Source: Vibrio sp. SCSIO 43135 (GTDB taxonomy: Bacteria > Pseudomonadota > Gammaproteobacteria > Enterobacterales > Vibrionaceae). Taken from it: 64,000 nt of DNA. The notes beneath the pieces were generated by a model. The model saw only the letters and a program-made list of their open reading frames with translations. It was not told the DNA's origin and searched no databases. The stretch spans positions 62,001 to 126,000 of the forward strand of contig NZ_CP071860.1 of the NCBI RefSeq assembly GCF_023716665.1, written 5' to 3'. Position numbers and translations under genes: made by a program. Below, piece by piece: positions 8,803-17,522 of the stretch (positions are counted from its first letter, which is position 1; the number at the start of each line of letters is the position of its first letter).

Positions 8803-9411
8803 TTAACCTTGCTTTGGTGCCCATACTTGTTGCGAGACGACTTCATTCCCCTTAAATGTTAGTTGCTCTACCTTTTCGCCTTGGCGATTCCAGTGGGTGA
8901 GTTTCCCATCGCTCATCTTTCCGTCGTCAAAAGTAGCTTGAGACGCCTTTTCACCGTTGTTGTAGTAGCGGGTGAAAACGCCATCTTCTAAGCCATTATC
9001 ATAGTTGCCAGAAAGTAGTTTCTCGCCGTTCGGATACCAACGTTCTGCTGGGCCGTCTAACTTGTCGTTTTCGTAGCTGAGGGAGGCTTTTTTCTCCCCA
9101 TTTGGATACCAAGCTTCTGATTTACCATTAAGCTTGCCTTTGGCGTAGTTGACCTTAGATGCGATTTGGCCGTTAGGGTACCAATTGGTTTCAACGCCAA
9201 GTTCTAGCCCGTCTGAAAACTGAGCTTTTGTTGCAATCTGACCGTTGTCATACTTGCGTTCAAATTGCCCCGTATAGGGTTGTTGGTGGTTAACTTGGTA
9301 GGCGACGCCTTTACGTAGTTGTAGGTAATCGACCGCTTCTTCCTGTGGCGACGCATAGGTCATTCCAGATACAGCACTGAGTGCGATCAGCAGTGGAACG
9401 TATTTTTTCAT
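8803..9411 (-). CDS. Exported YwqK/MORN-variant repeat protein
   Basis: A 202-residue protein with a signal peptide (1-20, GMTYAS) followed by six or so repeats of about 22 residues built on W/YYPNGEK-x-A-x-(Y/F)-x-(D/N)-G-K-L-x-G. This is the MORN-2/YwqK repeat. Databases often label such proteins 'YwqK family antitoxin', but an exported protein without a toxin partner is unlikely to be a classic antitoxin. No nuclease or toxin gene is adjacent. The role is unknown; repeats of this kind usually bind proteins or membranes. Confidence 0.83.
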   Translation of the reverse strand: MKKYVPLLIALSAVSGMTYASPQEEAVDYLQLRKGVAYQVNHQQPYTGQFERKYDNGQIATKAQFSDGLELGVETNWYPNGQIASKVNYAKGKLNGKSEAWYPNGEKKASLSYENDKLDGPAERWYPNGEKLLSGNYDNGLEDGVFTRYYNNGEKASQATFDDGKMSDGKLTHWNRQGEKVEQLTFKGNEVVSQQVWAPKQG

Positions 9412-9739
9412 AATGACACCTCTGTTATTGGACGACTCACAATGGGACTGTGCTAATCAGCATCGCACCGTGAGCGGAGGCTGTCTTTAGTCAATTCGGT
9501 AGTCAAAGCTTGCAGAAATAGAAGGAACTTTTCGTGCTAGAAACGCTCATAGTTCGGCTTTGTAACGCTCTAACTCAATGAAATTATGTACCTATTTATT
9601 CGAGATGAGAGATTCATTCCTAAATTCTTTAAATGATGAAAATTGTTATCTAATGGAAACAAATAGTTAACAAGAGTGTCATTTTTCTCTCCTACCATTG
9701 CGGCGAAATTATAAAAACTACTCGAGCAAGGAGTCAGCA
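9412..9739. other. Gene-free divergent promoter region
   Basis: This 328-bp AT-rich stretch separates the YwqK-like gene (minus) from phoX (plus). Apart from a weak Pho-box-like element and a TATAAA (9710-9715) close to phoX, I see nothing distinct. Confidence 0.45.
9676..9693 (+). promoter_or_regulatory. Weak Pho-box-like element upstream of phoX
   Basis: GTGTCAT-TTTT-CTCTCCT resembles one 18-bp Pho box (two CTGTCAT-like repeats separated by 4 bp), with the first half good and the second poor. TATAAA follows 16 bp downstream, more than the usual 10-11 bp. The link to PhoB is plausible because PhoX is a phosphate-starvation enzyme, but the match is weak. Confidence 0.3.
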
Positions 9740-11617
9740 ATGTGGAATCGTGATGATAAAGATTCAGAGTTCAGCCAAATGATCGAGGCGAGACTCTCTC
9801 GTCGTCGCTTTCTAGCCGGAACTGCCGCCGTCAGCGCCGGTGCATTTCTTTCGCTTAACCCAATTACTAAAGCGTTTGCAGCGCAACAACCTAGTAAACT
9901 GCTTAACTTTGAAGCCGTACCGGCTTCAACCGCAGACGCATTGATCGTCCCGAAAGGATACAAAGCAACACCACTGTTATCTTGGGGTGACCCTATTTTC
10001 CCGAACGCACCAGAGTTTGACCAAAGTGGTAAGCAAGACTCACAAGCTCAATTGAGCCAGTTTGGTGACAATACCGATGGTATGAGCCTTTTCCCGATCA
10101 GCGACAATCGCGCTGTTATTGCGGTGAATAACGAATACACCAACTATGAATACCTATTTGATCATGGTGGCAACGCGATGACCAAAGACGATGTATTAAA
10201 AGCTCAAGCCGCTCATGGTGTAACGGTGTTTGAGATCGTGAGGTCCGGCTCGCAGTGGAAGCTAGACAAAGCGGGGAAACGCAACCGACGCATTACTGCC
10301 AGCACCGAAATGATGTTGACAGGGCCAGCGGCGGGTCATGACTTGATGAAAACCAAACTCGACCCACAAGGCATGAAGCCACTCGGCACGTTTAACAACT
10401 GTGCCAACGGCCAGACGCCATGGGGCACTTACCTGACGTGTGAAGAGAACTTTAACGGCTACTTTGGCACTAGTGGTAGTGCGACAGTTTCTGACGACCA
10501 TAAGCGTTATGGCATTGTAGCGTCGAAAAGCAGCTACCAGTGGCACGATACTGATGAGCGTTTTGACGTGGCTAAACACCCTAACGAGCCACACCGATTT
10601 GGCTGGGTTGTGGAAATTGATCCAAATGACCCAACTTCGACGCCGCTAAAGCGTACTGCACTTGGCCGTTTCAAACATGAAAATGCAGCCTTACTGATTG
10701 ACGATAGCGGTCATATCGTTGTTTACCTCGGTGATGATGAACGCGGTGAACACTTATATAAATTCGTTTCCAAGAACAAGTACCAACCGGGTAACGATGC
10801 AGCGAATCGTAATCTACTTGAAGAAGGCACCTTGTATGTTGCGAAGTTCGATATGGACGATGAAGAGCTAAAAGGGAGTGGTCAGTGGGTTGAACTGACA
10901 CATGGCAAGAATGGTCTGACTAAAGAAAACGGCTTTAATGACCAAGCAGAAGTGATGATTTTTGCTCGTCGCGCAGCTACCCAAGTCGGCGCTACTACCA
11001 TGGATCGACCTGAGTGGGTTGCTGTTCACCCAGACAATCAGCACGTTTTCTGTACGTTAACCAACAATAAAAACCGTGGTGTGAAAGATAACCAGCCTGT
11101 AGGTGGCCCAAACCCACGTAAAGAAAACCATTATGGTCAGATAGTGCGCTGGGTGCCGAGCAAAGGAAGCCACATTGGTGATACGTTTGAGTGGGATCTC
11201 TATCTGATTGCGGGTAACCCAACGGTACACAAAGACAACCTGTACGCAGGCAGTGAAAACATTACGGCAGACAACATGTTTAATAGCCCAGATGGCATTG
11301 GCTTTGATAAAGCAGGACGTTTGTGGATCCAAACGGACGGTAATTACTCCAACAAAGGCGACTTTGCTGGTCAAGGAAATAACCAAATGCTGTGTGGCGA
11401 CCCGGTTACAGGTGAAGTTCGTCGTTTCTTAACGGGCCCAATAGCGTGTGAAATCACAGGCCTGACTTTCTCGGCGGACTACAAAACCATGTTTGTTGGC
11501 GTTCAGCACCCGGGAGAAAAAGGTGCGCCATCGCACTTCCCAGATGGCGGAAGCAGTAAGCCTCGCTCGACCATCATGGCGATTACTCGTGAAGATGGTG
11601 GCGTGATCGGCGCATAA
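9740..11617 (+). CDS. phoX: PhoX-family alkaline phosphatase (Tat-exported)
   Basis: A 625-residue protein from the ATG at 9740, chosen because AAGGAGT lies directly upstream. An in-frame ATG 14 codons earlier has no ribosome site. The N-terminus carries a twin-arginine signal (SRRRFLAG, near residue 22-29 of this start) followed by a hydrophobic stretch to AFAAQ. The body is a DUF839/PhoX beta-propeller, with motifs such as NNCANGQTPWGTYLTCEEN, FKHENAALLIDDSGH, YLGDDERGEHLYKF and MFNSPDGIGFDKAGRLWIQTDGN that carry the calcium and iron ligands of the family. PhoX releases phosphate from organic phosphates in the periplasm or outside. A GGGGC-TTCG-GCCCC terminator follows. Confidence 0.92.
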   Translation: MWNRDDKDSEFSQMIEARLSRRRFLAGTAAVSAGAFLSLNPITKAFAAQQPSKLLNFEAVPASTADALIVPKGYKATPLLSWGDPIFPNAPEFDQSGKQDSQAQLSQFGDNTDGMSLFPISDNRAVIAVNNEYTNYEYLFDHGGNAMTKDDVLKAQAAHGVTVFEIVRSGSQWKLDKAGKRNRRITASTEMMLTGPAAGHDLMKTKLDPQGMKPLGTFNNCANGQTPWGTYLTCEENFNGYFGTSGSATVSDDHKRYGIVASKSSYQWHDTDERFDVAKHPNEPHRFGWVVEIDPNDPTSTPLKRTALGRFKHENAALLIDDSGHIVVYLGDDERGEHLYKFVSKNKYQPGNDAANRNLLEEGTLYVAKFDMDDEELKGSGQWVELTHGKNGLTKENGFNDQAEVMIFARRAATQVGATTMDRPEWVAVHPDNQHVFCTLTNNKNRGVKDNQPVGGPNPRKENHYGQIVRWVPSKGSHIGDTFEWDLYLIAGNPTVHKDNLYAGSENITADNMFNSPDGIGFDKAGRLWIQTDGNYSNKGDFAGQGNNQMLCGDPVTGEVRRFLTGPIACEITGLTFSADYKTMFVGVQHPGEKGAPSHFPDGGSSKPRSTIMAITREDGGVIGA

Positions 11618-11644
11618 CGACCTAACTCAATCTCGCACTACTCA

Positions 11645-11666
11645 GGGGGCTTCGGCCCCTTTTTTA
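11645..11666 (+). terminator. Intrinsic terminator after phoX
   Basis: GGGGC-TTCG-GCCCC followed by six or more T: a stable UUCG tetraloop hairpin. Confidence 0.9.
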
Positions 11667-11998
11667 CTTTTTATGGGATAATTATGCGCAAGTGAGCATA
11701 AAAACTGTGATCTTATGACTGTTAGGCACTAAATGTAGTTGCTAGGAACGTACGGTAACACTATATTGAAAGAGTATCCCAATAACCTAAAGGTGTCAGC
11801 CACAAGTAAACTCCCAGTGTAATACGAATAAACTGAGCGCAAATGAGAGACACAAGGCTTAGCGACTTTCGCTAAGAGTGAATCAAGAAAACGTAAAAGA
11901 ACAAAGTATTTACAACGGCCTTTTGCTTCAAGCTACAGATGAAGTCGCACCTTTAAGTTATCGATACGTGTGTTGATAACCAAGGAGGAGGTTTGGCT
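11667..11998 (+). other. Long leader region ahead of the 50-residue ORF
   Basis: About 330 bp without a gene. It holds a perfect hairpin, CTTAGCGA-CTT-TCGCTAAG at 11858-11876, and ends in an exceptionally strong ribosome site (AAGGAGGAGG at 11982-11991). It may be a 5' untranslated region with regulatory structure or the site of a small RNA; no known riboswitch consensus was recognised. Confidence 0.4.
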
Positions 11999-12151
11999 AT
12001 GATTCCATTCGTGTTAGCGGCAATTGCGATTTGTGTGTTTTTCACATGCTGGGTAGTACAGCACGGCTTACCAGTGCTAGGTATGAAGCTTGATGAAGCA
12101 GATCTACTGCTTATTTCAGAAATGTCAGGTGAAGAAGTCTTAGAAGCTTAG
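11999..12151 (+). CDS. Small membrane protein, 50 residues
   Basis: A short gene: ATG at 11999 with AAGGAGGAGG seven bases upstream, and a TAG stop at 12149-12151. It encodes MIPFVLAAIAICVFFTCWVV followed by QHGLPVLGMKLDEADLLLIS and EMSGEEVLEA. The first 20 residues form one transmembrane helix; the rest is acidic and soluble. A dedicated terminator follows at 12181-12206, so this is a monocistronic unit. I do not recognise the family. The ribosome site, codon pattern and terminator make it a real gene; the function is open. Confidence 0.75.
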   Translation: MIPFVLAAIAICVFFTCWVVQHGLPVLGMKLDEADLLLISEMSGEEVLEA

Positions 12152-12180
12152 TAGCAATAGTTCATAATATTGCCATTGTA

Positions 12181-12206
12181 AAAAGGAGCCTATGGGCTCC
12201 TTTTTT
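12181..12206 (+). terminator. Intrinsic terminator after the small membrane protein gene
   Basis: GGAGCC-TATG-GGCTCC preceded by AAAA and followed by TTTTTT. Confidence 0.88.
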
Positions 12207-12418
12207 AATTCTTCCAACTCGGGTTCTACGCTAGAGAACCAAGAAATTACACTGTAAATCCTAGCACTTAGTCAGCATTCTTTAATGCTAAAACTCTTTT
12301 ACAAATATCCTTTGTCATAAAACTGAAAACAGGCCGTTTAGGTTAAGTTTTATCCATCAATTTGCTAAAATAACTTTGTGATTCAATACCTTTTTATCAA
12401 TACCACTGGAGCTTATTT

Positions 12419-13210
12419 ATGAAGAAACCGCTTATTTCGATCATTGCTTCAGCTGGCGCTGTCGGTGTTCTAGTGCTAGCCGGAACCATCGTTAGGGAAG
12501 AATACATAAAACACCACATTCACCCGAGTTTGTTCGCGGAGCAAGGGACAACTGTATTTTGCGGCAACGTGTTAGGTGAAGATGAAGAGATCATTGAGCT
12601 GGTTGCTCGTACTCAGAATCAATACAGCGGTGGTGCGATTTATCAACGAATTGTGGAAATGTCTGAGCCAAATAATGCCGAGTTCCGCAAAGCGGTGAAG
12701 CAGCAGCTTGAACTTAATGAGTGTGCTCACCTCGACAAGTCGATACATCAGGTCGAAGACTGGCTGGTATTAGCGAATAACCAAAACTTAGACTCGGTAC
12801 TGCAAGGCGAGTTTGACACCTTGTCAGCGGACAATTTAGCGGCAAACGCCCAAGGCGCTATGCTAGCTCTTACGGCAACCACAAATCAGTACTTCCAGTC
12901 GGTGTCTACGCAGTATCAAGAGGTGCGTATTCAAAAAACGGTAGCGATGACTCGCAACGATAATTCGATTGAAACGGCCTTCCACGCCACCTCTAAAAGC
13001 GCCAATTTTGAAGTAAAATGTGTCGCGCAAGTTCTACCTACTCCTGCGCAGTTGACTCGTGGTCAGATGATGGCATGTGAGCATTATGAGCAAGGCGAGT
13101 TAAAGTCTGCTGTGGATTTATCCCAAGGGATATATTTGGTAGAGGACTATCAACATTCTGAGCGCTGGGTTCCTTTAGCGCAAAAACTCGAGATCCCTGA
13201 GTCGGCTTAG
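12419..13210 (+). CDS. Membrane-anchored protein of unknown function
   Basis: A 263-residue protein with one N-terminal hydrophobic helix (residues 5-25) and a long soluble part, presumably in the periplasm. A GGAG ribosome site supports the start at 12419. Cysteines occur in CGN (near 43), NEC (near 99), VKC and MAC, which could form disulfides. I recognise no family. It has its own promoter region (267 bp) and a shared terminator, so it is probably monocistronic. Confidence 0.7.
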   Translation: MKKPLISIIASAGAVGVLVLAGTIVREEYIKHHIHPSLFAEQGTTVFCGNVLGEDEEIIELVARTQNQYSGGAIYQRIVEMSEPNNAEFRKAVKQQLELNECAHLDKSIHQVEDWLVLANNQNLDSVLQGEFDTLSADNLAANAQGAMLALTATTNQYFQSVSTQYQEVRIQKTVAMTRNDNSIETAFHATSKSANFEVKCVAQVLPTPAQLTRGQMMACEHYEQGELKSAVDLSQGIYLVEDYQHSERWVPLAQKLEIPESA

Positions 13211-13223
13211 AGCGTAAACGAAT

Positions 13224-13258
13224 AAAAAAGCCTAATGGTGCGTCCATTAGGCTTTTTT
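13224..13258. terminator. Strong bidirectional terminator
   Basis: AAAAAAGCCTAATGG / CCATTAGGCTTTTTT arms around a 5-base loop. It lies between the converging genes ending at 13210 and 13301. Confidence 0.92.
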
Positions 13259-13300
13259 CTTTTTGGTGGCTAGTTCTGAAATAGGATTGTTAGCGCGTAT

Positions 13301-14380
13301 TTACTGAGTATCTAGGTAAGCTTTTGTCGAGATAGCCGTCCATGCACGCGACTTTTTAAGGTATTCAGCTTGCGACTCGATGATTTTCTGAGCCTGAGGA
13401 TCTTTGCTCGCTTGCTCTTGCAGCAGTTCGTCGGTTGCTTTACGCATTTCAGCCAATACCGCTGGTGGGAAATCGCGAACTTTAATGTCTGGGTATTCGG
13501 CTTTCATTTTGCTCCAACTGGTAGCATTCGCGTCTAGAGCCTGAGTGTACATGTCAAAAGCAGCGACGCGGAATGAGGTTTCCAGAATAACTTGTAGGTC
13601 TTTTGGTAGCTTTTCCCAAGTGCGCTTATTAACTAGAAACTGAGTCTCTGAGCCTGGTTCATGCCATGCAGTGTAGTAGTATGGAGCAATTTTCTGGAAA
13701 CCCATACGCAGGTCGAAAGCTGGGCCAACCCACTCTAGCGCATCGATGGTACCGCGCTCAAGTGATGTATATAGCTCACCCGGTGCAATGTTGGTTGGTT
13801 TCGCCCCTACACGTGCTAACACTTCTCCCGCAAAACCAGGGATACGCATCTTCAAGCCTTGTAGATCTTCAATCGAATTGATTTCCTTTTTAAACCAACC
13901 ACCCATTTGAATGTCGGAGTTACCACCTGGGAACGAAAGTAAATTATGCGGAGCGTACACTTCCTGCATTAGCTCCATTCCACCACCGTGGTAAAACCAC
14001 GCATATTGTTCGGTAGTGACCATGCCAAATGGCATCGATGAGAAATAGAGTGTATTCGGTACTTTTCCTTTCCAATAGTAAGAGCTTGAATGGCCTAGAT
14101 CGTACTGACCTGACTTAACCATATCGAAGATACCGAGTGGCGCTTTGTGCTTGTTGGCTGAGTCGACTCGAATTTGCAATCGGCCATTCGACATTTCGTT
14201 GGCAATTTTAGCCATATTCTTTGTCGCATCACCTAAGATTGGTGTGTTTGGTCCCCAGGTTTCCGCAAGCTTTAGTCGATAGACTTTATCGTCTGCCGCA
14301 TGAGCGGAGAAAGATAATACGGTGATTGCGGTAATGGATACGGTTTTGACCATCTGCAGAAGTGTGTTTGTTATTTTCAT
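13301..14380 (-). CDS. TRAP transporter periplasmic binding protein (TakP-like, orphan)
   Basis: A 359-residue extracytoplasmic binding protein of the DctP/TakP family. The signal peptide covers 1-28 (FSAHAAD). Family motifs are YRLKLAETWGPNTP, GQYDLGHSSSYYWKGK, LKMRIPGFAGEVL (with the ligand carboxylate arginine) and GTIDALEWVGPAFDLRMGF, closest to the 2-oxoacid-binding TakP branch. It would capture a carboxylate in the periplasm for uptake. The DctQ and DctM membrane subunits are not adjacent, and the gene stands alone with its own AAGG ribosome site, so it must work with a transporter encoded elsewhere or act as a sensor. Substrate is inferred. Confidence 0.9.
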   Translation of the reverse strand: MKITNTLLQMVKTVSITAITVLSFSAHAADDKVYRLKLAETWGPNTPILGDATKNMAKIANEMSNGRLQIRVDSANKHKAPLGIFDMVKSGQYDLGHSSSYYWKGKVPNTLYFSSMPFGMVTTEQYAWFYHGGGMELMQEVYAPHNLLSFPGGNSDIQMGGWFKKEINSIEDLQGLKMRIPGFAGEVLARVGAKPTNIAPGELYTSLERGTIDALEWVGPAFDLRMGFQKIAPYYYTAWHEPGSETQFLVNKRTWEKLPKDLQVILETSFRVAAFDMYTQALDANATSWSKMKAEYPDIKVRDFPPAVLAEMRKATDELLQEQASKDPQAQKIIESQAEYLKKSRAWTAISTKAYLDTQ

Positions 14381-14638
14381 GACTCTGACCTTGAGTGGTG
14401 GTTATTGAATGTCCGTCTTCGCGGTCAGAGTAGATTCACGTGAAAAGTAGAAGTCGTCAATCGAACTAAAAAATACGCGCCGTGAATCAATAGCGAAGTG
14501 AGTGGTTTATAAGCTTATAACAGGCAGGGTTGGCTGGCTTAAGTTCGAAATGGCAGAGCGATCATCTAAAAGTAGCAACGGAATTAGTGAATGTTCATTA
14601 TTGCAGAGTTGATGTTCCCATCACGGAAATAAATAGTA

Positions 14639-15169
14639 CTAATCAAGCTTCTCAATGTACAAAATGATTTCTCCCACCTTGAAACCAAATTTGGTCATTT
14701 CCGTTTTATTAAACAAGCGCTTATCGTCGAAAAGGAACATCCAATCATCGAGAGTTATATGGTAAATGGTGTCGTCAACAGGAACCTCTAGCTGATAGCG
14801 CCAGTAGAGCGCAGAGCCGGAACTTTCTCCTTTAGCAATACCGATCACGTCTTCGGCCTGACCTTGAAAGGTATTTTGCCCTGTCTTAGTAAGCCGCCAG
14901 TTTCGTGTAGTTTTCTCTCCGTCATCGAACCTAAACCACTCCTTCAATTCTCCTTGATTACCTTCCCATTCACCGACTAAGTCCGCTTCGAAGCGCCTTA
15001 ATAAATTGCCGCGTCTATCAAGGACGATGCCATACGCTTTGAGTTTGCCATTAAAGAACTGCTCTCAGCTGAGTTTAGGTTCTGTGCTTTGATGATGTTC
15101 TAAATTAGCGGAGCCGCAGGCTACCAATCCTAGCGCGAGTAATGACGTGAGTAATGCTCTGAAGATCAT
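14639..15169 (-). pseudogene. DUF3833 lipoprotein gene with an in-frame TGA
   Basis: The ATG at 15169 overlaps the stop of the preceding gene (ATGA) and starts a lipoprotein signal, MIFRALLTSLLALGLVACGS. Codon 35 is TGA (15067-15065). The frame then continues without shift as EQFFNGKLKAYGIVLDRRGN and onwards through the DUF3833 domain (GEWEGNQGELKEWFRFDDG) to the stop at 14639, 176 codons in all. This is normal for the family. The part after the TGA alone could start only at Met 14947 and would lack the signal. So the gene is either inactivated by one nonsense change, misread in sequencing, or read through. It is the last gene of the ECF/photolyase operon. Confidence 0.85.
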
Positions 15170-15666
15170 CGATTCAATCCTAGTAGTTGTTGACGAAGCT
15201 CTGGTTCAGTGGTGCGCTCGGACAACCAAATATCCAAAAAGGCTTGTGAGAAAGTAGGGTCTTGAACAGTGCCAATCGCTTGGTCCTCAAAATAGAACTG
15301 CCCATACCCAGTATCGTCTGAGATGAAAGTCAGCTCATCTCCGGGTTCAACATTGGGCCAGATTGCTTGCAGAGGTTGGCTCCACTGTCTGATGTCAGAC
15401 ACCGAATAACCTAAATGCTGCCATTGATCTTGGGTGGCTTCGATTAATGCTTGCTGAGAGATGGATTTGAAATAAGTGATTTTCAGAGCTTGGCTTGATG
15501 GGCTACCGGTTTCCTGGGAGCGATAAAACTCTGCTGAATAAAGTGTCCAGAAAAGATACTGCATTTCACCTTCACCGACTTTGCGCAGGTGATTGATAGG
15601 GGAGGCAAGTAGGCTAGAGCTAAATAGACTAAAGCTAAACAGTGCTAAGGGGATCCATTTGAGCAT
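15166..15666 (-). CDS. Chalcone-isomerase-like exported protein
   Basis: A 166-residue protein with a signal peptide (about 1-21, SSLLASP). The rest matches the chalcone isomerase-like family found in gammaproteobacterial stress operons: YLFWTLYSAEFYRS, YFKSISQQALIEATQDQW, PGDELTFISDDTGYGQFYF and FSQAFLDIWLSERT. The plant-type isomerase reaction is not expected; members are thought to bind fatty-acid-like ligands, which suits the lipid-modifying genes upstream. Its stop overlaps the DUF3833 start, and 24 bases separate it from DUF2878. Confidence 0.82.
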   Translation of the reverse strand: MLKWIPLALFSFSLFSSSLLASPINHLRKVGEGEMQYLFWTLYSAEFYRSQETGSPSSQALKITYFKSISQQALIEATQDQWQHLGYSVSDIRQWSQPLQAIWPNVEPGDELTFISDDTGYGQFYFEDQAIGTVQDPTFSQAFLDIWLSERTTEPELRQQLLGLNR

Positions 15667-15690
15667 AACTTACCTCACAAGGTTTCAGTG

Positions 15691-16215
15691 TCAGTTGTCA
15701 GTTAAGAGATGCTGCTGGTTTATGTAACGGGTGCCTGAAACCAATGTAGGAAACAACACTCCCCAGGATAGGGCCAGCGTAATCAGAAGAGAGTAATTGG
15801 TTAAATCTGATGATAATGCGCCCGCTTGTATCCCTGCCCAATAACTTATTGCGCCACCAATTGCACCGAAAATCACATTGACGAAGAGTGGCTTGTCCAG
15901 CAACCAACTTAAGCTGTGGTTTAAGGTCAGTACGAACATCACCCACAAAAGGATCAGCCATGCAGGGAAAAATGTATCGATGGAGGTGAACAAATCACTG
16001 GGTAGAAATGTACCGATGATTAAATGAATTTTGTCTAGCAATACCCCAATTAAAGCCAGTGGAAGTAACTTCAAATCCGCACGTTTGGTTGGAGAGAATA
16101 GAAAGTGGATGAATAATAAGCCTGTAATTAGCCAGATAGCATGCTGCGTATAAAACGCAGCACTAAACCAACTGGCCTGAAAAAGTAGGAAGTTAGTAAT
16201 CCAGAACCGTTTCAT
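15691..16215 (-). CDS. DUF2878 membrane protein
   Basis: A 174-residue integral membrane protein with about five hydrophobic helices. The start is placed at the ATG at 16215 (MKRFWITNFLLFQASWF), which has GAGGA upstream; an earlier in-frame ATG at 16248 lacks one. It overlaps the end of the methyltransferase gene by 23 bases, so translation is probably coupled. The DUF2878 family recurs beside DUF1365, amine oxidase and cyclopropane synthase genes; the biochemical role is unknown. Confidence 0.82.
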   Translation of the reverse strand: MKRFWITNFLLFQASWFSAAFYTQHAIWLITGLLFIHFLFSPTKRADLKLLPLALIGVLLDKIHLIIGTFLPSDLFTSIDTFFPAWLILLWVMFVLTLNHSLSWLLDKPLFVNVIFGAIGGAISYWAGIQAGALSSDLTNYSLLITLALSWGVLFPTLVSGTRYINQQHLLTDN

Positions 16216-17491
16216 CTTGTTGTCCTCGGTAGCGAGGTTTGCGAGCAACGATATGATGCGTGCTGATCACTCGCTCAATAAAGGCTCCTTCGCAATAACA
16301 GAAGTAAAATAACCATAATCGTCTAAACTGCTCATCGTATCCATGTGGGCGAATACTTTCCCAGTTTTTTTCAAATGTAGTGCGCCAGTCTTGCAATGTA
16401 CGGGCATAGTGAAGCCCTATATCATTGATTTGATGGACAACCATATCGGTATGGTTAGCGATGTTATTACTGATCACAGCGATAGAAGGTAAGCAGCCTC
16501 CAGGGAAGATGTACTTCTGAATAAAGTCGACGCCTTTACGGTATTTCTCATAGCGTCCATCAGCAATGGTGATCGATTGAATCAACATTTTTCCATCGTC
16601 TTTTAGTAGACGCGAGCAGGTGTCAAAGAAGGTTGGTAGATATTCATGTCCAACGGCTTCGATCATTTCGATAGAGACGAGTTTGTCGTATTGACCGGTG
16701 AGCTGTCGGTAATCTTTTTTAAGCAGTGTAATGTTTTCGCCGAGACCCAGTTCTTTAACTTTACTTTGGGCATATTCATGCTGGGCATCGGAAATGGTAG
16801 TTGTGGTGACATGGCAACCGTAGTTCTGAGCCATAAAAATTGCCAGCCCTCCCCATCCTGTGCCTATTTCAATCACTTTGTCTGTAGAGGTCAGCTCTAG
16901 GCGCTCACAAATGGTTCGCATTTTGTTCTGCTGAGCAAGTGTAAGATCCGTAGCGTCACGAGAATAGATAGCCGAAGAATATTGCATTGAGTTATCTAGA
17001 AAGCGAGTGTAGAGCTCATTACCAAGGTCATAGTGGGCCAAAATGTTGCGCTTTGAGCCTGATTCATTGTTGGCATTTCGTTTTCTCAGCAGCCAATTCT
17101 TAGCTGTGTTTAGCCAACGTACATTGCTATCGAGTTGGTCTAACTGAGTTTGGTGGCGAGCCATGATTTGGATAACGTGGGTTAGGTGCGGGCTGCTCCA
17201 CTTTCCTTCTATATAGGCTTCCGCCGCACCGATACTGCCATTGTGGGTCGCTTGTCGGTAGAAGCTACTGTCATGAACTATGATTTCCCCTTTCAAGAGG
17301 GCATCTGGATTGCCAAAGCAGCGTCTATGTGAGCCTTCGACAATTTCTAAACAGGCTGAGTCGAGCTGTTCTAAAACACCAAAAATAAGTGAACGATACT
17401 TGTCGTTCTCGGCATCGATAGCCATTTCAGTGACAGTATCTCCCCGACTTACCGAGCTAACTTGGGGGACGTTTTTGGCGATGTGTTCCAT
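16193..17491 (-). CDS. Cyclopropane-fatty-acid-synthase-type methyltransferase
   Basis: A 432-residue SAM-dependent methyltransferase of the Cfa family. The SAM motif I is VIEIGTGWGGLAIFMA (about residue 195); upstream LAHYDLGNELYTRFLD and SMQYSSAIYS are family signatures, and SIEMIEAVGHEYLPTFF follows. These enzymes add a methyl or methylene group to unsaturated phospholipid acyl chains at the inner membrane. In alphaproteobacteria a relative under the same sigma/ChrR control makes methylated furan fatty-acid precursors, so the product need not be a cyclopropane. It sits between DUF1365 and DUF2878 in the operon. Confidence 0.92.
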   Translation of the reverse strand: MEHIAKNVPQVSSVSRGDTVTEMAIDAENDKYRSLIFGVLEQLDSACLEIVEGSHRRCFGNPDALLKGEIIVHDSSFYRQATHNGSIGAAEAYIEGKWSSPHLTHVIQIMARHQTQLDQLDSNVRWLNTAKNWLLRKRNANNESGSKRNILAHYDLGNELYTRFLDNSMQYSSAIYSRDATDLTLAQQNKMRTICERLELTSTDKVIEIGTGWGGLAIFMAQNYGCHVTTTTISDAQHEYAQSKVKELGLGENITLLKKDYRQLTGQYDKLVSIEMIEAVGHEYLPTFFDTCSRLLKDDGKMLIQSITIADGRYEKYRKGVDFIQKYIFPGGCLPSIAVISNNIANHTDMVVHQINDIGLHYARTLQDWRTTFEKNWESIRPHGYDEQFRRLWLFYFCYCEGAFIERVISTHHIVARKPRYRGQQDETVLDY

Positions 17492-17522
17492 ACAAACCTC
17501 ACTATTATTGTTCGTCTCAGGT

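Noticed and set aside
8803..9411. YwqK-like protein as a toxin-antitoxin antitoxin
   Set aside because: It has a signal peptide and no toxin gene nearby.
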